Shown: piece by piece, positions 5,376-11,637 of the stretch
Position numbering within the stretch: position 1 is the first letter of the stretch
Layout of the letters: each line of letters opens with the position of its first letter
Source of the DNA: JALZHR01 sp036389695
GTDB taxonomy: Bacteria; Acidobacteriota; Blastocatellia; Pyrinomonadales; Pyrinomonadaceae
Length of the DNA: 11,637 nucleotides
Reading direction: 5' to 3'
Assembly: GCA_036389695.1 (NCBI GenBank)
Contig: DASVWG010000338.1
Span: 1 to 11,637, forward strand
Notes under the pieces: generated by a model
Databases searched by the model: none
Told to the model about the DNA's origin: nothing
What the model saw: the letters and a program-made list of their open reading frames with translations, nothing else
Translations under genes and position numbers: made by a program

Positions 5376-7084
5376 AACGGCTTTTTCACGCGCGGCGGAA
5401 GATTGATTTCAAACCGTTCGTTTTCGAGCGACAGATTCGGATTGTAAAACGAATCGTTTTCGATTAAATCTTTCCAGCGCGTTTTAAAATTTTTCTTTTC
5501 CGGCGCGTCCTTCTGATTCAGAATCTTTTCGGTCGAAGAATCCGAAAGCTGCAAAATTTCCGCGTAAGGCGTCAAAACGACGCGCAGATTTTTTTCGCGC
5601 CGCGCGCGCAGGCAAAAATCGACGTCGAAAAGACCGTTCGGAAAATTTTCCGCGTCGAAGCCTTCCAGCGATGCAAAAACCTCGCGCCGCGTCGCCAGCA
5701 GGTTGGCGACTGCCGAAAAATTGTTGACCAGCCGCGCTCTTTGCAAATAGCCGTCGCTGCTCGCCGGTAAACCGCGATGCGCGAAACCTATCAAACTATT
5801 GATGCCCAGAACGATTCCGGCGTGTCGAAGCGTTTCGTCGCGGCTGAAAATTTTCGCGCCGACCGCGCCGATTTCCTTTTGCAGCGCAAAACCGGCGATT
5901 TCTTTCAGCCAGACGGAATTTTGCGGCGCGAAATCGCCGTCGAGAAAAACCAGAATCTCGCCGCTCGCCTTTCGCGCCAGTTGATTGAAAACGGCGGCGG
6001 TCGATTTGCCGGAAAGCGTTTCGGCGGATAAAATCTCAAGCTTTTCATAAGCAATCTGCGCCCGTAGATTTTCGTTTTTCGCCGTCGTTATCAAGCTGAT
6101 TTGCGGCAAATCGGCTGGCAAATCGTAATGGACGCGATGCAGATTATGGACGGTTTGGCTAACCTCAGCTCGCTTTCCGGTTCTTTCCAGGTGCGCGCGA
6201 ATCGCTTCGCGGGCGCGTTCGTGCGCGTAAGGTTTTTCGTCGCCGCTCAGCGCGACCGAGCCTTGAATCGCGCGCCAATGATAAAGAATATGCGGAATAT
6301 GACGGATTTGACCGGCGGAAATCTGCTCCGTGACGCGCAAAGCCAAATCGTAATCCTGACTGCCTTCCGCGCCGATTCGAAAGCCGCCGATTTTTCGCAA
6401 AGTTTCCGTCCGATACGCCGACAGATGCGTGATTAAATTCAGCGAATACATAAAATCCCGGCTCCAATCCGGCTTGAATTTCGGCTCGCGGCGCCTGCCT
6501 TTCGAGTCGATTAAATCTTCGTCGCTGTAAATCATCGCCGTTTCGGGAAAGCGATTTAATTCTTCGGCGACAAAATAAAGCGCGTGCTCGGCAAACTCGT
6601 CGTCGTGGTCGAGAAGCGCGGAAAATTCGCCGCTCGCCAGCTCCAGCGCGGAATTTGAAGCGGCGGAAATATGACCGTTTTTTTCGCGAAAAACGACTTT
6701 GATTCTTTCATCTTTTTCGGCGTATTCCGACAGAATTTTCCTGACGTGCGGCGACGGCGAGCAATCGTCGGCGATGCAAAGCTCCCAGTTTGTGTAAAGC
6801 TGTTTGCGCACCGATTCGATGCACAGGCGAAGCCATTTTTCCTCGATGTTGTAAACGGGCAGAATGACGGAAATTAAAGGCTTGTGAGAAAAACTTTCGA
6901 TTTTTCGGCGGATTTTTTCGCGGTCTTCGTCGGTCAAAGTGTCAAATTCCCGAATCCATTTCTGATACTTTCGCACCTCGCGCAGCTTCCGGTAATTTAA
7001 TTTTAAGCTTTGCGCGAGCCCTTTCAAGCCCTTTTCGCGCCAAATCTCGACGGCGCGCATGGTTTTCTTCGGTAAAATATTCAT
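5369..7084 (-). CDS. Two-domain family 2 glycosyltransferase
   Basis: A 571-residue cytoplasmic or membrane-peripheral enzyme, last in the polysaccharide operon. An N-terminal helical lead (about 1-68, with YQKWIREFDTLTDED) precedes a complete GT-A domain: ISVILPVYN (71-79), ADD (105-107), the metal-binding LLDHDDE region (Asp159, Asp161), YSDED (186-190) and SQDYDLALR (242-250). A second GT2-like domain (about 327-540) has LDGD (381-384) and LFDVDFCLRARR. Its nucleotide-binding front is compressed, with TAKNEN where such domains usually start PTRD, no VDNGS-like motif, and LQLSD in place of the usual Tyr/His-His-Glu motif. It probably adds one or two sugars to a repeat unit or primer; the sugars are unknown. 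The first ATG is 18 bases from the preceding stop. A second ATG at codon 9 is possible. Confidence 0.92.
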   Translation of the reverse strand: MNILPKKTMRAVEIWREKGLKGLAQSLKLNYRKLREVRKYQKWIREFDTLTDEDREKIRRKIESFSHKPLISVILPVYNIEEKWLRLCIESVRKQLYTNWELCIADDCSPSPHVRKILSEYAEKDERIKVVFREKNGHISAASNSALELASGEFSALLDHDDEFAEHALYFVAEELNRFPETAMIYSDEDLIDSKGRRREPKFKPDWSRDFMYSLNLITHLSAYRTETLRKIGGFRIGAEGSQDYDLALRVTEQISAGQIRHIPHILYHWRAIQGSVALSGDEKPYAHERAREAIRAHLERTGKRAEVSQTVHNLHRVHYDLPADLPQISLITTAKNENLRAQIAYEKLEILSAETLSGKSTAAVFNQLARKASGEILVFLDGDFAPQNSVWLKEIAGFALQKEIGAVGAKIFSRDETLRHAGIVLGINSLIGFAHRGLPASSDGYLQRARLVNNFSAVANLLATRREVFASLEGFDAENFPNGLFDVDFCLRARREKNLRVVLTPYAEILQLSDSSTEKILNQKDAPEKKNFKTRWKDLIENDSFYNPNLSLENERFEINLPPRVKKPFN

Positions 7085-7102
7085 CGTCGGCTTTTTCAGA
7101 TT

Positions 7103-8272
7103 TCAGCGATTACCCGCTGCGGGCGCGGCGACGGCTTCGAGCAAAACTTCTTTAATTGCGGCGCATAATTTTTCCGCCGCAAATTCGGAATTTATTTTGG
7201 CGCGCGCCGCTTCGCCCGCTTTCCGCAGCGCGTCTCGATTTTTATAAAAGTAAATTATTTTTTCGCCAAAAGCCTCGATGTCGCCGTAAGGCACGATTGC
7301 GCCCGCCGCCGCTCCGACAAATTCCGTCATTCCGCCCGCCTTGTCAAAACAAATAATCGGTTTCCCGAGACTTGCCGCTTCGAGACAAACCAGCGGAAAA
7401 GGGTCTTCGCGCGACGTTAAAAGAAACAAATCCATCATTGCGTAAAACGGTCGCGGATTTTTTTGAAGCCCCGTAAAGATTACCTTTTCTTTTAATTCGA
7501 GACGCTCGAAATCGTATTTTATACGGTCGTATTCCGCGTCCGAATACGGCGATTTTCCGCCGACCCAGACGAAATAAAAATCGTCGTATTTTGCCGTTAA
7601 ACGACGCGCAACCTGCAAAAATATATCCGCGCCTTTGCGCCATTCGATTGTTCCGCTCGCGCCGGCGACAAAGGCATCCGGCGGAATGCCGAGCTCATTT
7701 TTCACGGCTTCGATGTCTTCAACGGTCGCAGGCGGCGCGTCCGTTTTCGAGAATCCGTAAACCTGATGCGTTTTCTTCTCGATTCCGAAACGCTTCAACA
7801 TTTCTTCGACCGCTTTTGAGACGACGAGAAAACGGTCAACGCATTTTGACAGCTCGACGAATTTTTCCGGCGAAAAAAGGTGGACGGCAAAATCCAGCTC
7901 GTGCAGCCAGGAAATTGTCGGAAAGCCCTTTTGTTTGAACAACTTCAAATATTCGAGCGAGATAACCGTGTTGCCCAGAACCGCGTCGTAATTTCGCGCG
8001 AACGGCGGCAGATTCGGCTGCTTCGGCGCGAGCTTGAATTTCTTTTTAAAAAAATTGACGCCGCGCCCGAATAAACGCGGTTTTCCGGCTTCGGGCAGAA
8101 CGTAGACATTCGCTGCCTTTCGATATTCTTCCTCTAAATCTCCGCCGCGCAAAAGCAGTAAATCAGCTTCGAATTGCGAATCGTTTTCTTTGAGCCATCG
8201 CAAAAAATGCAGCAGAATCATCGGCGCGCCGGAGCGGCTGGCTTCGTGTCCAATAAAAAGTATGCGCTTCAT
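7103..8272 (-). CDS. Family 4 glycosyltransferase (GT-B fold)
   Basis: A 389-residue retaining sugar transferase. The N-terminal Rossmann half (1-180) begins ILFIGHEASRSGAP, the acceptor-side glycine loop typical of GT4 enzymes, and includes FLVVSKAVEEML. The C-terminal donor half (about 195-375) contains GASGTIEWRKGADIFL, VIFTGLQKNPRPFYAMMDLF and SREDPFPLVCLEAASLGKPI. There Asp290 and Glu298 occupy the spacing of the EX7E nucleotide-sugar motif, the first position being Asp as in many 'SREDPFPLV' members. No membrane segment is visible. It is the fifth gene of the six-gene cluster, 38 bases after the methyltransferase and 18 bases before the GT2 gene. The substrate cannot be told from sequence. 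Confidence 0.93.
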   Translation of the reverse strand: MKRILFIGHEASRSGAPMILLHFLRWLKENDSQFEADLLLLRGGDLEEEYRKAANVYVLPEAGKPRLFGRGVNFFKKKFKLAPKQPNLPPFARNYDAVLGNTVISLEYLKLFKQKGFPTISWLHELDFAVHLFSPEKFVELSKCVDRFLVVSKAVEEMLKRFGIEKKTHQVYGFSKTDAPPATVEDIEAVKNELGIPPDAFVAGASGTIEWRKGADIFLQVARRLTAKYDDFYFVWVGGKSPYSDAEYDRIKYDFERLELKEKVIFTGLQKNPRPFYAMMDLFLLTSREDPFPLVCLEAASLGKPIICFDKAGGMTEFVGAAAGAIVPYGDIEAFGEKIIYFYKNRDALRKAGEAARAKINSEFAAEKLCAAIKEVLLEAVAAPAAGNR

Positions 8273-8310
8273 AAAAGCTGAATTCTTTGAAATTTACCCA
8301 GCCGCCCGGA

Positions 8311-9042
8311 TTATTTCCGCGCTGTAATGCTCAAACCCGTAAACATCGAATTATCCCAGCCGTCAAACTCTGCCGGTTTGCGGTCGGTTTTGACCAGCAG
8401 GGCATAAAAAGGAAAAAGAAATTTTCTCATCACGGCTCTGCTGAAGCTGCTCATTTTTGAGAATGTCACCCAAAGCCCGAGCATTTGGGCAAGCGATAAA
8501 TTCCAGCCGCCGAGCGCCTTGACGTTTATCTCTCTAAAACCGGCGTTCTCGAAATGACGCTTAATCGAATAAGGCGTGTAACGATATTCGTCGTGCGGAA
8601 TTTCGTGCAGATTCCAGACGAAGGGAACAGTCGCGAAAATTTTTCCGTCCGGTTTCATTACCCGCCGCATTTCTCTTAAGGCTTTTTCCGGTTCGGCATA
8701 ATGCTCCAAAAATTCGGTCGCCATCACGCAATCAATGCTTTCATCTTCCAACGGAATTTCCCGCCCGCCCCATTTCAAATCGGGCTCGACCCGAACGTCG
8801 TAAATACCGGCGGCAGTCTGCTCGAAATCCATCCCGATATATTTTTTCACTTGCCGGTTAGCTTCGATTAATTTTTTATAAGGCATAAAGCCGCAGCCTA
8901 CGTCGAGAACCGTTCCATAAAACAAGCGGCTTTCCTCTTTGACGCTTTCGAGTATCGCCGTCCGCGCCGAGTAAAAAAACATCGTTCGCGGGCGCAGCGG
9001 AATCGACAAAAATTCTTCCTCAATTTGTTTTTCGATGTTCAT
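8311..9042 (-). CDS. Class I SAM-dependent methyltransferase of the polysaccharide cluster
   Basis: A 243-residue Rossmann-fold methyltransferase. Motif I is VLDVGCGFMPY (Asp47, Gly49, Gly51), the acidic residue after strand 2 lies in YIGMDFE (Asp72), DCVMATEFLEHY covers the post-II region, and MKPDGKIFATVPF is motif III-like. The HDEYRYTPYSIKRHFENAGF stretch is common in sugar- and glycan-modifying methyltransferases of surface polysaccharide clusters. It starts 19 bases after the stop of the ATPase with the Wzt C-domain. By analogy with E. coli O8/O9a, where a methylated (O8) or phosphomethylated (O9a) non-reducing end stops growth and is read by Wzt, it may cap the glycan. That role is inference, and methylation of an internal sugar or of a nucleotide sugar is equally possible. 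Confidence 0.9.
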   Translation of the reverse strand: MNIEKQIEEEFLSIPLRPRTMFFYSARTAILESVKEESRLFYGTVLDVGCGFMPYKKLIEANRQVKKYIGMDFEQTAAGIYDVRVEPDLKWGGREIPLEDESIDCVMATEFLEHYAEPEKALREMRRVMKPDGKIFATVPFVWNLHEIPHDEYRYTPYSIKRHFENAGFREINVKALGGWNLSLAQMLGLWVTFSKMSSFSRAVMRKFLFPFYALLVKTDRKPAEFDGWDNSMFTGLSITARK

Positions 9043-9061
9043 TTACGCCTCGCGGATATAC

Positions 9062-10270
9062 TTATTCTACGACTATCCGCCATTTGGATTTAATTTGAAC
9101 GTAGCCGTAATTTCTGTATTGTGAAAGCTCCGAACCCGCGTCGATAACGCTGAAAGGACACACGTCGGAAAGCTTATCGACGAATTCGCCGGTCGGCAGA
9201 AAAATCTCGATGTGAAACGAGTAATCGTTCGGCGCGATAAAATCTTTCGGCACTTCGTATCGGAGATGAATTTCCTCGCCTCCGGCGGGCGAAAATTCTT
9301 CGACGTCGCGGTATTCCGAAAAAACTCTTTCCTTGTATTTATTGAGCAGCGCGACGCAGTAAATCGCGCCTTTCACGATTTGCCGGATTCTTACTTTGAA
9401 ATCGAGAAAAAATTCCTCGTCGTGCGGCAGAATGTTTGTGACCAGCCCGTCTTTATTGGTGATAAACGCTTCGGTAAACTGCATATCTTTCGCCGCGTCC
9501 AAAGCTTCCAGCTTAAATTGTTTTTCCGACTGCGCGAAATCTAAGTATCGGCTGACGGTTTCTTCGATGCCGCCCTCAGCCAAAAGCTCGCCTTTATGCA
9601 GCAGTAAACCTTTCTGACAGATTTGCGCCAGGCTGCCCAGATTATGACTGACAAATAAAACGGTGCGTCCCGATTTGCTCACCTCGTCCATTTTGCCCAG
9701 ACATTTTTTCTGAAAAGCCATGTCGCCGACCGCCAGAACTTCATCGACAATCAAAACTTCCGGTTCCAGATGCGCGGCGACGGCAAAGGCAAGACGCATA
9801 TACATACCCGAAGAATAAAATTTAACGGGCGTGTCGATAAATTTTTCAATCTCGGCAAAATCGACGATTTCATCGAATTTACGCTCAATCTCGCCGCGCC
9901 GCATTCCCAGGATAGCGCCGTTTAAAAAAATGTTTTCGCGTCCCGATAGCTCGCTGTGAAAACCCGTGCCGACTTCCAGCAGCGACGCGACGCGCCCGTG
10001 AATCTCCGCCGCGCCGCTCGTCGGCTTCGTGATGCGCGACAGGATTTTCAAAAGCGTCGATTTGCCCGCGCCGTTATGCCCGATAATGCCGAGCGTCTCG
10101 CCGTCGCCGACCGTAAAATTTAAATCCTTTAAAGCCCAAAGCTCGTGCGTTTCCTTTGTTTTCAAAGGTTTGCGGACAAAGCTCATTACCGCGTCGCGCA
10201 GAGAATTATGCCGCGCGCCGCCGCCGAGATAATAAAGCTTCGATAGATTTTCGACTTTAATAACCTGCAT
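9062..10270 (-). CDS. wzt: Polysaccharide ABC transporter ATPase with Wzt-type C-terminal domain
   Basis: 402 residues from the ATG. The ATPase domain (1-about 240) has Walker A GHNGAGKS (64-71), signature YSSGM (152-156), Walker B LIVDE (173-177), D-loop AVGD (180-183) and the H-loop His209 (FVSHN). The signature YSSGM in place of LSGGQ is characteristic of the Wzt/TagH subfamily that exports O-antigens and teichoic acids. The additional domain (about 250-402, beta-rich) matches in size and place the Wzt carbohydrate-binding domain that recognises the glycan end. It pairs with the permease at 10644-11468. Its ATG shares one base with the TGA of the upstream small membrane gene (TGATG), so translation is coupled; an in-frame TTG one codon earlier is less likely. 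Confidence 0.94.
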   Translation of the reverse strand: MQVIKVENLSKLYYLGGGARHNSLRDAVMSFVRKPLKTKETHELWALKDLNFTVGDGETLGIIGHNGAGKSTLLKILSRITKPTSGAAEIHGRVASLLEVGTGFHSELSGRENIFLNGAILGMRRGEIERKFDEIVDFAEIEKFIDTPVKFYSSGMYMRLAFAVAAHLEPEVLIVDEVLAVGDMAFQKKCLGKMDEVSKSGRTVLFVSHNLGSLAQICQKGLLLHKGELLAEGGIEETVSRYLDFAQSEKQFKLEALDAAKDMQFTEAFITNKDGLVTNILPHDEEFFLDFKVRIRQIVKGAIYCVALLNKYKERVFSEYRDVEEFSPAGGEEIHLRYEVPKDFIAPNDYSFHIEIFLPTGEFVDKLSDVCPFSVIDAGSELSQYRNYGYVQIKSKWRIVVE

Positions 10271-10638
10271 CAATCGTCTCTTTTACTTCTCTCCCGCATC
10301 CAATCCGAAAAGAGCGTCACATAACCGATAAAAACGATAAATCCCGCTATCGCCCAGAAAAACCAGTGCATTTCGCCGACGACGACGTAGAAAAGCGAGA
10401 CGATGCAGACGAAAAGATAAGGCGGGTTGACGACTAAATGGAAAATATGACGGTTGGTCGCCGACTGCTGCGTCAATTTCATATAGTCTTTGCCCGCATC
10501 GTGAATAAAAATAAATAAAAAACAGAGCGCCGACAGCAGCAGGACGTAAAAGTTTAATCCCCAGAAGTTCAAAAAACCGACCACGAAAATTATTCCGCTA
10601 TAGAGCAAAGCCTGCCAAAAATATTTTAGATAATTCAT
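10270..10638 (-). CDS. Small four-helix membrane protein between permease and ATPase genes
   Basis: A 122-residue, strongly hydrophobic protein that I do not recognise. Predicted membrane segments are about 7-25, 27-46, 72-88 and 91-110, with a charged cytoplasmic-type loop (HDAGKDYMKLTQQSATNRH, 46-64) and a basic tail (RERSKR). No catalytic motif is evident; in particular there is no CDP-alcohol phosphotransferase signature. The gene lies between the two ABC transporter halves. It starts 5 bases after the permease TGA and its own TGA overlaps the ATPase ATG, which suggests a role in the same export complex or in lipid-linked precursor handling. The frame allows a TTG start at 10647 overlapping the permease stop; the ATG at 10638 is preferred. 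Confidence 0.78.
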   Translation of the reverse strand: MNYLKYFWQALLYSGIIFVVGFLNFWGLNFYVLLLSALCFLFIFIHDAGKDYMKLTQQSATNRHIFHLVVNPPYLFVCIVSLFYVVVGEMHWFFWAIAGFIVFIGYVTLFSDWMRERSKRDD

Positions 10639-10643
10639 CAGCT

Positions 10644-11468
10644 TCAAATTAAATCAGCGAAATCGTCTTCCATGCGTTTGAAAACAAAAAGCGAAACAAG
10701 CATTAAAACGAGCGTCAGGACAAACGAAATGCCGATTATCGTCCAATCGAATCTGCCGCCGAACAGCGACGCGCGAAAGCCTTCCAGAATTCCCGACACC
10801 GGATTAAAGGCAAATAAAAACTGGCGTTTCGCGGAAAAAATGCCGAGCGGGTAAAAAACCGGCGAAAGAAAAAGCCAGATTTGCAAAGCGAACGGCAGCG
10901 CGAATTTGACGTCGCGAAAGCGCACGTTTAAAGCCGAAAACAAAGTGCCGAAGCTCAAAGTCAGCAAAATCGTCTGCAAAACAAAAATCGGCGCGAGCAA
11001 GATTTGCCACGTCAAGTTTACGCCGTAATAAATCATCAAGCCGAGCAAAATCAAAAAACCCAGCGCCAAATCCAAAAGTCCGGCGAGCGTCGCGGAAACC
11101 GGCACAATCAGGCGCGGAAAATAAACTTTCGTGACGAGATTGGCGTTGCCGACCAGACTGTTGCTCGACATATTTATCGAGTTATTGACGAAAAGCCAGA
11201 GCAATAAACCGCTCAGAGCAAAAAGCGGATAAGGAATTTCGATTGACTCGAAGCGCGCAAACTGCGTGAAAATCACGGTGAAAATCGCCGTCGTCAAAAT
11301 CGGCTGCAAAATCGCCCACGCCACACCGATTGCCGTCTGCTTGTAGCGCACTTTTATGTCGCGCAAAGTCAGAAAATAAAGCAGTTCGCGGTAAATCCAG
11401 AGGTCTTTTAAATCCGGATTGAGCCGCGAGCTTTCGGGTTTTATTTTAGTGACCGGCGTTTCGTGCAT
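10644..11468 (-). CDS. wzm: Polysaccharide ABC-2 type permease (Wzm/TagG family)
   Basis: 274 residues from the ATG. An amphipathic N-terminal stretch with LTLRDIKVRYKQTAIGVAWA (34-53) is the family hallmark that leads into the first membrane helix. Helices follow at about 48-70, 80-100, 115-145, 152-180, 190-206 and 238-264. Conserved VRFRDVKFALPF, LSPVFYP and NPVSGILEGFR lie in the second half, as in O-antigen and teichoic acid exporters. It forms the membrane channel for a lipid-linked glycan together with the ATPase at 9062-10270. It is the first gene of the six-gene unit. A GTG start at 11501 would place the first codons inside the repeat and gives MLSVCSVVKNK, which looks non-native; the ATG at 11468 is chosen, with GGTG 9 bases upstream. 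Confidence 0.94.
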   Translation of the reverse strand: MHETPVTKIKPESSRLNPDLKDLWIYRELLYFLTLRDIKVRYKQTAIGVAWAILQPILTTAIFTVIFTQFARFESIEIPYPLFALSGLLLWLFVNNSINMSSNSLVGNANLVTKVYFPRLIVPVSATLAGLLDLALGFLILLGLMIYYGVNLTWQILLAPIFVLQTILLTLSFGTLFSALNVRFRDVKFALPFALQIWLFLSPVFYPLGIFSAKRQFLFAFNPVSGILEGFRASLFGGRFDWTIIGISFVLTLVLMLVSLFVFKRMEDDFADLI

Positions 11469-11477
11469 TTTATTTTT

Positions 11478-11621
11478 CACCACAGAGCACACAGAGAGCA
11501 CAGAGATTTCTTGGAAAAGAAACCGCAGATTTTCGCAGATAAACGCAGAGTCGAAAAATGCTTTATCAAGCCGCGAAGCCTACTTTTAATTTCCTCTGTG
11601 CTCTCTGTGTCCTCTGTGGTG
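11478..11621. repeat. 28-bp inverted repeat (CACAGAG words) upstream of the polysaccharide operon
   Basis: The arms 11478-11505 and 11594-11621 pair at 27 of 28 positions. Each arm holds three CACAGAG words spaced 9 bases apart. The element occupies almost the whole visible upstream region of the wzm-type gene and ends 9 bases before its ATG. On the minus-strand transcript the last four stem bases are GGTG, which match the 3' part of a Shine-Dalgarno sequence. A promoter for the operon must lie within or beyond this element. Confidence 0.88.
11521..11550. repeat. Three tandem decamers AACCGCAGAT-like in the loop
   Basis: Three consecutive 10-base units, each with a CGCAG core (AACCGCAGAT, TTTCGCAGAT, AAACGCAGAG), lie in the loop of the 11478-11621 inverted repeat. 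This is a second tandem family nested in a hairpin of another word. The rest of the loop (11551-11593) shows nothing recognisable. Confidence 0.7.
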
Positions 11622-11637
11622 AAGCATTCTTGTGTCA

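Overview
The window is bacterial chromosome: 11 complete protein genes, no RNA genes, and no transposase, CRISPR array or phage gene. Mixed GC content, codons rich in GCG, CGC, GTC and GAA, weak or absent Shine-Dalgarno sites, and long intergenic inverted repeats built from short tandem words suggest an environmental bacterium, perhaps of the Acidobacteriota (Blastocatellia-like). That placement is inference, because no taxonomic marker is present.

Left part (1-2206, minus strand): rlmN (23S rRNA A2503 / tRNA A37 methylation), then a two-gene unit with a 4-base ATGA overlap. That unit encodes a small membrane-anchored protein of unknown function and a secreted stand-alone DsbD-type N-terminal domain with its cysteine pair.

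Middle part (2305-5260, plus strand): a membrane-anchored DRGH-type DNA/RNA non-specific endonuclease, a 350-base gene-free stretch with a nested double inverted repeat and a possible gene remnant, a zinc-ribbon membrane protein, a secreted NTF2-like protein, and an SRPBCC-fold protein. A 17-bp perfect palindrome lies in the divergent promoter region between rlmN and the nuclease.

Right part (5369-11468, minus strand): a compact six-gene polysaccharide cluster read right to left. It encodes the ABC-2 permease (Wzm type), a small four-helix membrane protein, the ATPase with a C-terminal Wzt-type domain, a SAM methyltransferase, a GT4 glycosyltransferase and a two-domain GT2 glycosyltransferase. 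The layout fits ABC-dependent O-antigen or exopolysaccharide export, in which the methyltransferase could make a terminal modification recognised by the Wzt C-domain.

The most unusual signal is the set of hairpin-forming repeats at gene borders (13-83, 1052-1124, 3223-3385, 4681-4750, 5254-5375, 11478-11621). Four of them are built on an exact 7-base period but from three different words. One carries a different 7-base array in its loop, and another mixes 9- and 10-base periods. Some supply stop codons, and one carries a possible ribosome binding site of a neighbouring gene.
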